Source of the DNA: Actinomyces naeslundii
Lineage (GTDB): Bacteria > Actinomycetota > Actinomycetes > Actinomycetales > Actinomycetaceae
Length of the DNA stretch: 64,000 bases
Assembly: GCF_001956585.1 (NCBI RefSeq)
Contig: NZ_MSRR01000007.1
Location: forward strand, 1 to 64,000
Direction: 5' to 3'
Positions 53,084 through 62,344 of the stretch are shown one piece after another. The translations under genes and the position numbers were made by a program. The notes beneath the pieces are model-generated. The model was not told the DNA's origin, did no database searches, and worked only from the letters and a program-made list of their open reading frames with translations. Numbering within the stretch: position 1 is the first letter of the stretch; each line of letters begins with the position of its first letter.

Positions 53084-55411
53084 TCACGCTCTTTCAAGGA
53101 AGGCCTGAGCCTCCTCGTCAAGGCGCTCAACGATCGCCGCGGCCAGGTCCCGGTGCTCGCGCAGCTGCGGATCGTCGTCCACGATCCGCTCGGCCTGGCG
53201 CCGGGCGGTGGCGATGAGCCGGGCGTCGCGGGTCACGCGCAGCAGGTCCAGGCCGGAGGTGCGCCCCGACTGTGAGGCCCCCAGGACGTCACCCTCGCTG
53301 CGCAGGTCGAGATCGGCCTCAGCCAGGGCAAATCCGTCCGTGGTGGAGGCGAAGGCCTTGAGCCGGTGGAAGGCGGTGGTACCGACCTCCACGCCGGTGA
53401 CCGCCACACAGACCGACTCCCGGTCACCGCGTCCGACCCGCCCCCGCAACTGGTGGAGCTGGGACAGGCCGAAGCGGTCGGCGTCCAGGATGACCATCAT
53501 GGAGGCCTCGGGCACGTCCACCCCCACCTCGATGACGGTGGTGGACACCAGGATGGGAGTAGCACCCGAGGCGAATCCCATCATGGCGGAGGCCTTGTCC
53601 TCGCTGCTCATGCGGCCGGTGAGGACTCCGACGCCGATGCCCTCCAGGGCGGGCTCGGCCTCCAGCCGCTGCCTCCACTCCCCGACGGAGGCCAGCGGAC
53701 GGTCGGGACGCGAGGCGGGTTCCTCGAGCGCAAGCAGCCCTGAGGCCCGTTCGTCATCGATGTCTGCATCAGAAGCGGCTGCATCCCCCTGCTGGGGCTC
53801 GTCGTCTCCCCCCTCGATCCGTGGGCACACGACGTAAACGCGCCCTCCGGCGGCGACCTCCTTGGCGGCGCGCCGCCAGATGCCCTCGACCCAGGAGGTG
53901 CGTGACCACGGGACCAGGTGGGTGGTCACGGGACTGCGCCCGGCGGGCAGCTCGTCCAGGACGGAGGTGACCAGGTCGCCGAAGACCGTCATGGCGACAG
54001 TGCGCGGGATCGGGGTGGCGGTCATGACCAGCAGGTGGGGGGTGTGACGCTGACCGGTGACCGGGTCGGTGACACCGCCGCGCTCACGCAGGGCATCGCG
54101 CTGAGCGACACCGAAGCGATGCTGCTCGTCGACGACGACCAGTCCGAGGAAGGGGATCTGCACCGTCTCCGACAGCAGGGCGTGGGTTCCCACGACGATG
54201 GCCGGCTCGCCCGCGGCCAGGTCGGCCAGGACCCGGCGGCGCTGGGCCGCCGGGGTGGAGCCGGTCAGCAGATGGACCCGGGTGGCGCGCTCGGCGCCAC
54301 CGAGCATCCCCAGGCGGCCCAGGGGGCCGAGAACCGCCTCGAGGGAGGAGTGGTGCTGGGCGGCGAGCACCTCGGTGGGAGCCAGCAGGGCCGCCTGACC
54401 GCCACCTCCGACCACCTGGAGCATGGCACGCAGGGCTACAAGGGTCTTGCCGCTGCCCACGTCGCCCTGGAGGAGGCGCTGCATGGGGACGGTGCGAGCC
54501 AGGTCGGTGGTGATCTCCTGCCCGACTCGCACCTGCCCGGCAGTCAGGTCATAGGGCAGTGCGGCATCGAGGTCGGCTCGAAGGGATCCGGTCGCCTCCG
54601 GCTCGGGCCAGGCAACCGCCGTCCGGGTCGCCTCGTGGTGCGCCCGCCGCTGAGCCAGGGCCACCTGCAGGACAAGGGCCTCCTCGTGGCGCAGCCGGGT
54701 ACGGGCGGCCTTCCACTGGTGGGCGTCATCGGGTCGGTGGACCCACCGGTAGGCGGTGTAGGCGTCGATGAGTCCGGCCTGGCGCCGCAGGTCCTCGGGC
54801 AGGGGGTCGGGGACGTCTCCCGGTTCCAGCTGGTCCAGCACGGTCCGCACCGCCTTGCCCACCGACCAGGACGGGAGGGCCTCCGTGCCCGGGTAGATGG
54901 GCATGGGACGGGCCAGGAGGGCCTCGCGCTCGGCCTCGTCAAGCTCGTCAAGGACGTACAGGCGCGGGTTGGACAACTGCCTGCGTCCACGGTGGAGCCC
55001 CACCTTGCCGCTCATGAGAACAGTGGTTCCGGGGGCAAGCTGGGTGGCGCGGGCGCGCATCTGGCCCGCCGCGCCGAACTGGACGACGTCCATGGTCGAG
55101 ACGCCGTCGGTGACGGTGGCCTCCATGAGGGCCGGCGCCCGGCCCGAACGCGTGCGGCGGGAGGATGCCCGCACGATCTGGGCCTGGATAGTGGCCTGCT
55201 CGCCCTTGACGAGCGTGCGCATGTCGGTGAGGTCCCCCCAGGTGTCGTAACGCCGGGGCAGAAGGCGCAGTAGGTCGCCCCCCGTCTCCACCCCCTGCTT
55301 GGCGAGCTGGGCGGCGGTGCGCTTACCCACGAACCGGGTCACGGGACGCCCGAGGAGCCCGACGCTGCCGGGACGAGGCGCGTGGGTCGAGCGATCAGGC
55401 GAGCTGGGCAC
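53084..55411 (-). CDS. recG: ATP-dependent DNA helicase RecG
   Basis: RecG reverses stalled replication forks and branch-migrates junctions. The 775-residue protein has an N-terminal wedge/OB domain (RRYDTWGDLTDM, GKVGLHRGRRQLSNP), then helicase motifs I GDVGSGKTLVA, Ia APTEVLAAQHH, II VDEQHRFGV (DEQH box), III TATPIPRT, and VI QLRGRVGRG, and a TRG-like C-terminus. GTG 55411, with AGGGTGG just before it, is taken as the start; the frame is open further 5' with Ser-rich sequence. Confidence 0.94.
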   Translation of the reverse strand: MPSSPDRSTHAPRPGSVGLLGRPVTRFVGKRTAAQLAKQGVETGGDLLRLLPRRYDTWGDLTDMRTLVKGEQATIQAQIVRASSRRTRSGRAPALMEATVTDGVSTMDVVQFGAAGQMRARATQLAPGTTVLMSGKVGLHRGRRQLSNPRLYVLDELDEAEREALLARPMPIYPGTEALPSWSVGKAVRTVLDQLEPGDVPDPLPEDLRRQAGLIDAYTAYRWVHRPDDAHQWKAARTRLRHEEALVLQVALAQRRAHHEATRTAVAWPEPEATGSLRADLDAALPYDLTAGQVRVGQEITTDLARTVPMQRLLQGDVGSGKTLVALRAMLQVVGGGGQAALLAPTEVLAAQHHSSLEAVLGPLGRLGMLGGAERATRVHLLTGSTPAAQRRRVLADLAAGEPAIVVGTHALLSETVQIPFLGLVVVDEQHRFGVAQRDALRERGGVTDPVTGQRHTPHLLVMTATPIPRTVAMTVFGDLVTSVLDELPAGRSPVTTHLVPWSRTSWVEGIWRRAAKEVAAGGRVYVVCPRIEGGDDEPQQGDAAASDADIDDERASGLLALEEPASRPDRPLASVGEWRQRLEAEPALEGIGVGVLTGRMSSEDKASAMMGFASGATPILVSTTVIEVGVDVPEASMMVILDADRFGLSQLHQLRGRVGRGDRESVCVAVTGVEVGTTAFHRLKAFASTTDGFALAEADLDLRSEGDVLGASQSGRTSGLDLLRVTRDARLIATARRQAERIVDDDPQLREHRDLAAAIVERLDEEAQAFLERA

Positions 55412-55466
55412 GGTACCCACCCTATGCCGACGACTGTCCTGTGACGTTGAGGGGCCTACCGTGCCA

Positions 55467-57422
55467 CTACTCGATGGCGATGAGGACGTCCGGGCGCTCC
55501 TGGCCACCCGCGTGGACGGCTACCTCCACATCCTCACCGAGTACCTGCCCTCGGGCGCCCACCGCTGCGCTCGCGGCCAGGGCCCCGACGTCACGGCCGG
55601 CGTTGCGACCGGTGATGACGGTCAGCAGCTCGTCGGAGGGCCGCAGAGCCGATGCCACGGCATGGGCCACGGCGTCGGCGTCGGCCTGGGCCCCATTGAG
55701 GGCGATGGTGCGCAGACCTGCTGCGGCGCTCCAGGCGCGGCGGGCCAGATCGGCCAGCTCATCCTCCTCGCTCCGTCCGGCCAGGGCGACGGTGGCTGCA
55801 AGGACCCGGGCCTCGTCATCGGTGTCGCACACGAGGAGCTGAATGCCCTCGGACTTGTAGCGCTCCGACGGAGCCGCCGCCTGCATCCCGGCGCGAGCGG
55901 TCTCACGAGCGGCTCCTGCGTTCCGCTTCCCGACCGGAGGACGGACGGTGGAGACGGCGGAGCGGGCCGCCAGGAAGCGGGCGGCATCGTGGGCCGCCTC
56001 AGTGCAGGCGGCGTCACAGGGCAGCACGATGACCTGGGAGGACCCCAGGTCCGCAGCGGCACGGGCGATCCCCTCCCGGTCAGGATCGAGGACAACGGCG
56101 GCGTCGGAACGGGCGAGCTGCTCGATGAGCCCGGGGGCCCGGGTGCAGGCGATGACCCCGACCCCCGCCTCCCGCGAGCGGGCGGCCAGGCGAGGTCCCT
56201 CCACCGGAGCGGGCTGGGGCACGGCTGCCTGGGAGGGATGCATTCGCACCGACTTGGCCTTGCGCTCAGCCCGGCGGGCGGCCAGGCGCTCGAAGGAGAC
56301 CACGTGGCCCATGGGATCGGAGTCGAGCGCGCCCCACGGGGACGGGGGCTCATCGGTGGAGGCCACCAGGGCGGTGGGGTGGAGGTGGTGGATGCAGATC
56401 TGGCGGGCGCGGCCTGCATGGGGCAGGGCCGCCCGCGGTGTGTCGGTGTGGACGTGGACCTGGTAAAGGCCCACACCCAAAGCGTCCGGGGTGCCGACGA
56501 CTCCCACGGAGTCACCGATGAGCTCCAGGTCGCGACGCAGCTGGCCGGCCTGGACCGCGGTGGCCTCCAGCAGGTACATGACCTCGAACTCGCCGGTGGA
56601 CATGCCCAGCGGCTCGGGGCCGACGCCGTGCGGAACCCCGCCCTTGGCCAGATCGGTGAGCATCTGGCGGGCGACGGCCGTATACGGGGCGTGCTCGTCG
56701 GCGTCCTCGTCGCCCTGACGCAGCTCCGGAGCCGCCCCGGGGTCTGCGTCCTGGACCGCGTCGATGGTGTCCGACAGGCAGGTCAGCAGCAGCATGAAGG
56801 CCGCTCCCCCGGCATCCACCGGTCCGTGTCCGAGGCCCGCGGTCTCGACGACGGATTCCTGGGACCCGAATGCGGCGGCGGCGGCGATGACGCTCAGGGT
56901 CGCCGGCGAGCTCGCCGTCGCCTCTTCCAGGGCGGCGCGGGCGGCCGTGGCGGCGTCCCTGGCCACCGACAGCAGGGTGCCCGCCACGGGGCGCGAGACC
57001 GCGGCCCACGTGGTGTCCGCCATGGTCTCGTAGGCGTGCACGAGCTCAACGGGGCGCAGGCCGGCGGGGTCGGGGGTGTCTGCGCAGACGTCGGCGAAGG
57101 CAGCCAGAGCCTGGGAGACCAGAAGGCCCGAGTTTCCGCGCGCGCCACGCACAGCGCCATCGGCTGCAGCCCGTGCCACCTGCGCGGCGTCGGCGGCCCA
57201 CCCCAGGCGGTGAAGAGCGTCGGAGGCCGAGCGCAGGGTGAGCAGGACATTGGTTCCCGTATCGGCATCCGGCACGGGGAAGACGTTGAGGACGTCGACG
57301 AGATCGCGTGTCTGATCGGCGACGATCTCTGCCAGCGCGATCCAGCGCCGCACTGCGGGACCGTGCAGCACACGGGCCCCGGAGACAGGGGTAGCGGGGC
57401 GGTGTCCTTGCGACTGCGCCAT
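55467..57422 (-). CDS. DAK2/DegV-type kinase (FakA-like)
   Basis: The 651-residue protein has an N-terminal DAK2 (DhaL-like) ATP-binding domain with the metal-binding NVFPVPDADTGTN motif (about residues 45-57) and RGARGNSG, and a C-terminal region with VHVHTDTPRAA and late DegV-like segments. In Firmicutes the fusion is fatty-acid kinase FakA, which phosphorylates acyl groups delivered by FakB; no fakB is in the window. It is next to recG and divergent from rpmB, the usual context. A GGGGAGG ribosome site supports the start. Confidence 0.9.
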   Translation of the reverse strand: MAQSQGHRPATPVSGARVLHGPAVRRWIALAEIVADQTRDLVDVLNVFPVPDADTGTNVLLTLRSASDALHRLGWAADAAQVARAAADGAVRGARGNSGLLVSQALAAFADVCADTPDPAGLRPVELVHAYETMADTTWAAVSRPVAGTLLSVARDAATAARAALEEATASSPATLSVIAAAAAFGSQESVVETAGLGHGPVDAGGAAFMLLLTCLSDTIDAVQDADPGAAPELRQGDEDADEHAPYTAVARQMLTDLAKGGVPHGVGPEPLGMSTGEFEVMYLLEATAVQAGQLRRDLELIGDSVGVVGTPDALGVGLYQVHVHTDTPRAALPHAGRARQICIHHLHPTALVASTDEPPSPWGALDSDPMGHVVSFERLAARRAERKAKSVRMHPSQAAVPQPAPVEGPRLAARSREAGVGVIACTRAPGLIEQLARSDAAVVLDPDREGIARAAADLGSSQVIVLPCDAACTEAAHDAARFLAARSAVSTVRPPVGKRNAGAARETARAGMQAAAPSERYKSEGIQLLVCDTDDEARVLAATVALAGRSEEDELADLARRAWSAAAGLRTIALNGAQADADAVAHAVASALRPSDELLTVITGRNAGRDVGALAASAAVGARGQVLGEDVEVAVHAGGQERPDVLIAIE

Positions 57423-57926
57423 CTTCGCCTCCCCTGGGTCCCGGCTACGACCACCACACCGTGCATCTCACGCTGCGAACACCTTCTGTTCCACTGCATG
57501 ATCTGCATATGTGCTGGCGTTCAGCGAGCCTGGTTGACGGTGAGGCCGAGCCTCTGGATTGATGATGGTTTCAGAGTACCCGCCCGCACACATTCCTCCC
57601 ACCGGAGCGGGAACCGTCCACAACGGCCTGTTCTGGGCGACAGAGAGCCGATTAGGTGCCCGAACCACTGACACGCTGGTCAAACCGCCTACCACCGCAC
57701 CCGCGAGGGCAAACGTTCGCCATACGGTGAGATCGAACACGTTCACAACGGACCACACACCCCCGGTCAGGCCGGCGTGTGCCCGAACCCACGCCCCCGC
57801 GGCTTGGGACGGCGCCAATCGGTCCGCTATTGTTCTCGGGTTGCCCAACGCTCCGCGCTTGGGCGGTAAGACCTGGCGCCAGGCACCGACCTGAGCGTTG
57901 AAGCATTGAAGATCAGGAGTGAGACC
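57423..57926. other. 504-bp gene-free region between DAK2 gene and rpmB
   Basis: I see no gene. A candidate rpmB promoter and leader hairpins occupy the right third. Short open frames on both strands, including one antisense to rpmB, show no protein-like composition. The left part should hold the promoter of the DAK2-recG pair, but I see no clear hexamers. Confidence 0.5.
57804..57883 (+). promoter_or_regulatory. rpmB promoter and structured leader
   Basis: TTGGGA (57804-57809) and TATTGT (57828-57833) are 18 bp apart. The leader then has GCCCAA pairing with TTGGGC across a 10-nt loop (about 57843-57864), followed by the 12-bp palindrome CCTGGCGCCAGG (57872-57883). This could serve translational control of L28. 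Confidence 0.45.
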
Positions 57927-58118
57927 GTGGCTGCTGTGTGCGACGTTTGCGGCAAGGGCCCCATCTTCGGCAAGAGCGTCTCGCACTCCCACGTGCGGAC
58001 CAACCGCCGGTGGAACCCCAACATCCAGCGTGTGCGTGCTCTCGTCAACGGCGCCCCCAAGCGCCTCAACGTGTGCACGTCCTGCCTCAAGGCCGGCAAG
58101 GTGACGCGCAACATCTGA
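57927..58118 (+). CDS. rpmB: 50S ribosomal protein L28
   Basis: The 63-residue L28 has CDVCGKGP at the start, HSHVRTNRRWNPNIQ and CTSC near the end; the two CxxC pairs make it the zinc-binding (C+) form. The GTG at 57927 follows AGGAGTGAG and gives a normal length. A strong terminator follows, so it is a single-gene unit. Confidence 0.96.
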   Translation: MAAVCDVCGKGPIFGKSVSHSHVRTNRRWNPNIQRVRALVNGAPKRLNVCTSCLKAGKVTRNI

Positions 58119-58145
58119 CGCATTACCTCGAGTCCTTCGAGCGTG

Positions 58146-58180
58146 AGGCCGCCGCTGCATTCGCAGCCGGCGGCCTTTGT
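58146..58180. terminator. intrinsic terminator after rpmB
   Basis: AGGCCGCCGCTGC (58146-58158) pairs with 58163-58176 with one bulged C around the loop ATTC, followed by TTTGT. It lies 28 bp after the rpmB stop and between convergent rpmB and thiL. Confidence 0.85.
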
Positions 58181-58248
58181 CATGCGCCTGTCATGATCCT
58201 GCGCACGCGCTGTCCCAGGGCAGCGACCTGAGACAGACCCCAGGCGGC

Positions 58249-59334
58249 TCATCCCCCGGCGAAGTGGTCCCAGCCGGCGCTCTCCTGAGCCGGTTCTCCT
58301 CCCAGGAGGACACCCGGTCGATGTCCCAGAGCGCGAGACTGCGGGGCCTCGAGGTCCAGGACACGACCGATGACCCGGACGCCCTCCGGTAGACGCTCTG
58401 CTGCGTCTGCCGGGAAGGTGGCGAGCATCCCGTGGTCCTCTCCCCCGGTGAGCAGCCAGCTGCGGGCCAGGGCGCGCGCTGCCGGTCCCGCGTCGTCGGC
58501 CACCAGCGCCGCGACAGGCTCAAGGAAGGACGTATCAGGCAGATCGTCCGGATCGTCCAGGCCGATGACGACGCCACTGGCCCGTGCGATCCGTCCGGCA
58601 TCACGCAGCAGCCCGTCGGAGACATCCATCATGGAGGTGGCGCCGGCGGCCGCCAGGGCCGGACCGGCCGCCAGGGCCGGGCTGGGCGCGCGGAAGGCGG
58701 CCAGGCAGTCTCGCACCTGAGGCACGTCCTCAGCCCGCTCGAGACCGGCCATGACCCGCGGTCCGGCACTGAGCAGCGCCAGCCCGGCCGCACTGCGCCC
58801 CAGGGTTCCGGCGTGGACGACCAGGTCACCGGGCCGGGCACCGCTTCGCAGGACCGGTGCCCGGCCCTCGAGATCACCCAGGACCGTGACGGCCACGACC
58901 AGGGACTCACCGCCGCTGAGGTCGCCGCCCACGACGCCGGCGCCGCAGGGCTCGCAGCCCTGCGCCAGTCCCTGCGCGAAGTCCCGCACCCAGGCCACCG
59001 GGGTCGTCGGCGGCATGACGAGACCGATGACGAGCGCAACCGGGCGGGCTCCCATGGCGGCGGCGTCGGCGAGGTTCTGGGCGGCGGCCCGCGCGCCGAC
59101 GTCGCGCCCTGTGGACCACTCGGTGCGGAAGTGGTGCCCCTCGACCAGGACATCGGTGCTCACCGCCGTGCGCGCGTCGGGGAAGGACAGGACGGCGCAG
59201 TCGTCCCCGGTGCCGACCGGGGTCTGCGGGCCACGCGGCAGGAGCGGGGTAATGACGGCGAGGAGCTCCTCCTCGCTGAGGTCCCCGACCCGCATGGCCC
59301 GGCCGCCGGGAGGAGCCGGATCAGCGATTGACAT
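58249..59334 (-). CDS. thiL: thiamine-monophosphate kinase
   Basis: ThiL phosphorylates thiamine monophosphate to the active diphosphate. The 361-residue protein has TPVGTGDDCAVL near the N-terminus, STDVLVEGHHF, AAQNLADAAAMGA, GGDLSGGESLVV, and MMDVSDGLLRDAGRIA, all of the family. The ATG at 59334 overlaps the ddl stop by 14 bp; ATG 59295 (348 residues) is an alternative, and neither has a clear ribosome site. The frame extends 5' into ddl by chance. Confidence 0.93.
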   Translation of the reverse strand: MSIADPAPPGGRAMRVGDLSEEELLAVITPLLPRGPQTPVGTGDDCAVLSFPDARTAVSTDVLVEGHHFRTEWSTGRDVGARAAAQNLADAAAMGARPVALVIGLVMPPTTPVAWVRDFAQGLAQGCEPCGAGVVGGDLSGGESLVVAVTVLGDLEGRAPVLRSGARPGDLVVHAGTLGRSAAGLALLSAGPRVMAGLERAEDVPQVRDCLAAFRAPSPALAAGPALAAAGATSMMDVSDGLLRDAGRIARASGVVIGLDDPDDLPDTSFLEPVAALVADDAGPAARALARSWLLTGGEDHGMLATFPADAAERLPEGVRVIGRVLDLEAPQSRALGHRPGVLLGGEPAQESAGWDHFAGG

Positions 59335-60487
59335 CGGTGGAACGGACCCGGGCCAGCTCGATGAGCTCGGAGACCAGGTCGGTGTACCCCAGGCCGGAGA
59401 CCTGCCACATGTAGGGGTACATGGAGAAGGGGGTGAAGCCGGGCATGGTGTTGATCTCGTTGACGACCGCCTCGCCGGTCTCGGTGAGGAAGAAGTCGAC
59501 TCGGGCCAAGCCCTCGCAGCCGACGGCCTCGAAGGCCCGAGCGGCGGTATCCATGATGAGCGCACGCTCCTCGGGGCCGATGCGCGCCGGGCAGACCATG
59601 GCGACGGCGTCGTGAGCGAGGTACTTCGTCTCGAAGTCGTAGAACTCGCCGGCCCCCTGGGAGGTATCCATGGCGATCTCGCCGGGCTCAGCCACCCGAG
59701 GGGCGTCGTCGCCACGGCCCTGAAGGACGGCGACCTCGACCTCGCGTCCTACGATGCCGCTCTCCACGAGGACCTTGGGGTCGACGGCGCGGGCCGCCTC
59801 GATGGCATCGGGCAGGTCCTCGGGACGCTCGACCTTGCTGATGCCCAGGGACGATCCGGCACGGGAGGGCTTGACGAACAGGGGATAACTCAGGGACTGG
59901 CAGGCGGTGAGGATCGCCTCGGGATCGCGCTTCCAGGCATGGGGGCCGACGACGACGTGCGGGGCCGTGGCGATACCGGCGGCACCCAGGAGCACCTTGG
60001 TGACCTGCTTGTCCATGCCCGCGGCGCTGGCCAGCACACCGCAGCCGACGTAGGGCACGCTCATCATCTCCAGCATGCCCTGGATCGTCCCGTCCTCACC
60101 GTAGGGTCCGTGCAGGAGCGGCAGGACGACGTCGACCTGGCCGAGCACCCGGGGACCCGTGGGGCCGAGCACGGTGAGCTCACCGCCTCCCAGCGGAGCG
60201 GTGAGGACGCCTTGCCCCAGCCCGTCGGCGGTGATCGTCACCGGCGGCCGGCTGTCACTCAGCTCGAGGGCGGCCGGGTCGTCCTCAACGAGCACCCACT
60301 GGCCCTCGGGTGTGATGCCCACGGGAAGGACCTCGTAGCGATCGCGATCGATGGCTGACAGGACCCCGGCGGCGGTGGCGCAGGAGATCGTGTGCTCACC
60401 GCTGCGGCCGCCGAAGACGACGGCGACGCGCACCTTGGACTTGTCGGGACTGGGAACGGAGGGGCCGGTTTCCTGGAGGTCTGTCAT
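59321..60487 (-). CDS. ddl: D-alanine--D-alanine ligase
   Basis: Ddl makes the D-Ala-D-Ala dipeptide of peptidoglycan precursors, the target step of D-cycloserine. The 388-residue ATP-grasp protein has VFGGRSGEHTISCATA at the N-terminus, LLHGPYGEDGTIQG, FVKPSRAGSSLGISKV, ARVDFFLTETGEAVVNEINTMPGFTPFSMYP. It precedes thiL with an overlap; gpsA lies nearby, separated by one divergent gene. Confidence 0.96.
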   Translation of the reverse strand: MTDLQETGPSVPSPDKSKVRVAVVFGGRSGEHTISCATAAGVLSAIDRDRYEVLPVGITPEGQWVLVEDDPAALELSDSRPPVTITADGLGQGVLTAPLGGGELTVLGPTGPRVLGQVDVVLPLLHGPYGEDGTIQGMLEMMSVPYVGCGVLASAAGMDKQVTKVLLGAAGIATAPHVVVGPHAWKRDPEAILTACQSLSYPLFVKPSRAGSSLGISKVERPEDLPDAIEAARAVDPKVLVESGIVGREVEVAVLQGRGDDAPRVAEPGEIAMDTSQGAGEFYDFETKYLAHDAVAMVCPARIGPEERALIMDTAARAFEAVGCEGLARVDFFLTETGEAVVNEINTMPGFTPFSMYPYMWQVSGLGYTDLVSELIELARVRSTDVNR

Positions 60488-60592
60488 AGTCCCACGCTAC
60501 CGCGCAGGTCCCTTTATGCTGTTAACGCACGGACAACTCGGAACAAACCCGGCGTCCCCGTCGCTCTGGTGGCGCCCTGTGGAAGTGAGGCA

Positions 60593-61258
60593 ATGATGCA
60601 CTGCCTGATGCACTGCCGCTCCATCGCATCACTCGCCATGCTGCTCAGTGCGGCCCTGGCACTAAGCGCCTGCTCATTGAGCACCTCGTCGCCGTCCGCC
60701 TCCCAGACCTCCACATCCTCCAGTACCGGGCCACCGGAAGCGGCTCCGGCGGCCACGGGCACGACACCGCCCGTCCACCCGAGCCACAACAGCTCCGACG
60801 TACCGGACTGGGGATCCGGCTCCCAGGGCCAGCAGGCGGCCGAGGACAGCACGCTGACGGTCGCCGACGTCAGGATCGGGAACCATCCGGATGAGGGTTA
60901 CAGCCGGTTCGTGGTGGAGTTCGATGGTCAGGGTGCGCCCGGTTGGAGCCAGCCGCAGTGGGATGTGCCGGCCTCGACCATGGGCAAGGGAGACCCGATC
61001 GAGGTCGAGGGGACTCACACGATGGTGATCCGGGGCTCTGGCGTCGCCGCTGTCCCTCCGGACGGGCAGAGGGTGAGCGGTCATCGGAAAGTCACGCTCG
61101 ATGACTCGGCGAACGATGACAGAAGCATCGACGCGGCCTACATCGACCCCGGCTTCGAGGGTGAGTTCCAGGTGGTCGTGGGCACCGGCTCAAAGACCTA
61201 CCGCATCTTCAGCCTCACCAACCCCACGCGCCTGGTCGTCGACATCGCCCACAGCTGA
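60593..61258 (+). CDS. AMIN-like domain lipoprotein
   Basis: The 221-residue protein has a lipoprotein signal (hydrophobic MLLSAALALSAC, lipobox LSAC near residue 23), a Ser/Thr/Pro linker of about 50 residues, and a C-terminal beta-rich domain with YSRFVVEFDG, DPGFEGEFQVVVG and NPTRLVVDIAHS. This pattern is that of the actinobacterial AMIN-like domain, thought to bind cell wall. It is therefore probably on the outer face of the membrane. The start has GGAAGTGAGG just upstream; a second ATG follows immediately. Confidence 0.85.
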   Translation: MMHCLMHCRSIASLAMLLSAALALSACSLSTSSPSASQTSTSSSTGPPEAAPAATGTTPPVHPSHNSSDVPDWGSGSQGQQAAEDSTLTVADVRIGNHPDEGYSRFVVEFDGQGAPGWSQPQWDVPASTMGKGDPIEVEGTHTMVIRGSGVAAVPPDGQRVSGHRKVTLDDSANDDRSIDAAYIDPGFEGEFQVVVGTGSKTYRIFSLTNPTRLVVDIAHS

Positions 61259-61291
61259 GTCATCCGGTCCGGAGCACGGGGCCGATCCGTT

Positions 61292-62344
61292 CTACCCCTC
61301 CGAGGGCGTTGCGTGCACGCCCTCGGCCTTCCGAGGGCGCGCCAGAAGCGTGTCCGTCACCTGAGCGACGCTGGCGGCGCCCTCGACGACGGCGACGACG
61401 CCGGTGGTGATCGGCATGTCCACCCCGTGCGAGCGGGCCAGGTCCAGGACGGCGCGGGCGGACTTGGCGCCCTCGGCCACGCCCCGGGAGGCTGCGGCGG
61501 CCTCGGCCACGCTCATGCCCTCGCCGAGGTGACGGCCGAAGGTCTGGTTGCGGCTCAGGGGCGAGGAGCAGGTGGCCACCAGGTCCCCCATGCCGGCCAG
61601 CCCGGAGAAGGTCTCGGGGCGGGCGCCGAGCTCCAGCCCCAGGCGGGTGATCTCCACCAGACCCCGGGTGATGATCGTGGCCTTGGAGTTGTCTCCCAGG
61701 CCCCGGCCGGCAGCGGCACCGACGGCCAGAGCGATGACGTTCTTGACCGCTCCGCACAGCTCGACGCCCAGGACGTCGGTGTTCGTGTAGGGACGGAAGG
61801 TCCCGGTGGCACACAGGGAGGCGATCCGGGCCGCGACCTGTTCGTCATCGGCGGCCACCACGGTGGCGGTGGGCTGCCCCGCAGCGATCTCGTCGGCGAG
61901 GTTGGGCCCGGAGACGACGACGACGCGGGAGCGGTCGATGTCCAGGACCTCGGCCAGGACCTCGCTCATCCGCAGCCCGGTGCCCAGCTCGATGCCCTTC
62001 ATGAGGGAGACGACCACGGCGTCATCAGCCAGCGTGCTTCGGACGGGTTCCAGGACCCCCCTGGCCTCCTGGGAGGGCACGGCCACGACGACGACGCCGG
62101 CCCCCTTGACGGCTCCGGTCAGGTCGGTGGTGGCCTCCAGTCCCGATGGCAGGCGGTGGCCGGGGACATAGCGCTCGTTGGTCCCGGCGTTGATCTCGTC
62201 GGCCACTTCTCGACGCCGCGCCCAGATGGTCGTCGGGGTGCCGGCCTGCGCCAGGAGACTGGCGAAGGTGGTGCCCCAGGCACCCGAACCGATGACGGCA
62301 GCCCGCCGCACCGGCGTGTTCGCTGCGCGCTCGACTCCGCTCAC
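61292..62344 (-). CDS. gpsA: glycerol-3-phosphate dehydrogenase [NAD(P)+]
   Basis: GpsA reduces DHAP to sn-glycerol 3-phosphate for phospholipids. The 350-residue protein has the Rossmann motif VIGSGAWGTTFA, VSLMKGIELGTG, VVSGPNLADEIA, CGAVKNVIALAVGAAAG with the catalytic Lys, and AGMGDLVATCSSPLSRN. Its start overlaps plsC by 4 bp. The 3' end of the coding sequence contains a perfect 10-bp stem (CCGAGGGCGT at 61300-61309 with 61317-61326) that may also act in termination. Confidence 0.95.
   Translation of the reverse strand: MSGVERAANTPVRRAAVIGSGAWGTTFASLLAQAGTPTTIWARRREVADEINAGTNERYVPGHRLPSGLEATTDLTGAVKGAGVVVVAVPSQEARGVLEPVRSTLADDAVVVSLMKGIELGTGLRMSEVLAEVLDIDRSRVVVVSGPNLADEIAAGQPTATVVAADDEQVAARIASLCATGTFRPYTNTDVLGVELCGAVKNVIALAVGAAAGRGLGDNSKATIITRGLVEITRLGLELGARPETFSGLAGMGDLVATCSSPLSRNQTFGRHLGEGMSVAEAAAASRGVAEGAKSARAVLDLARSHGVDMPITTGVVAVVEGAASVAQVTDTLLARPRKAEGVHATPSEG

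Noticed and set aside
57468-58160. 230-codon minus-strand frame antisense to rpmB
   Set aside because: It covers the whole L28 gene and its terminator in reverse; composition is that of an antisense shadow.
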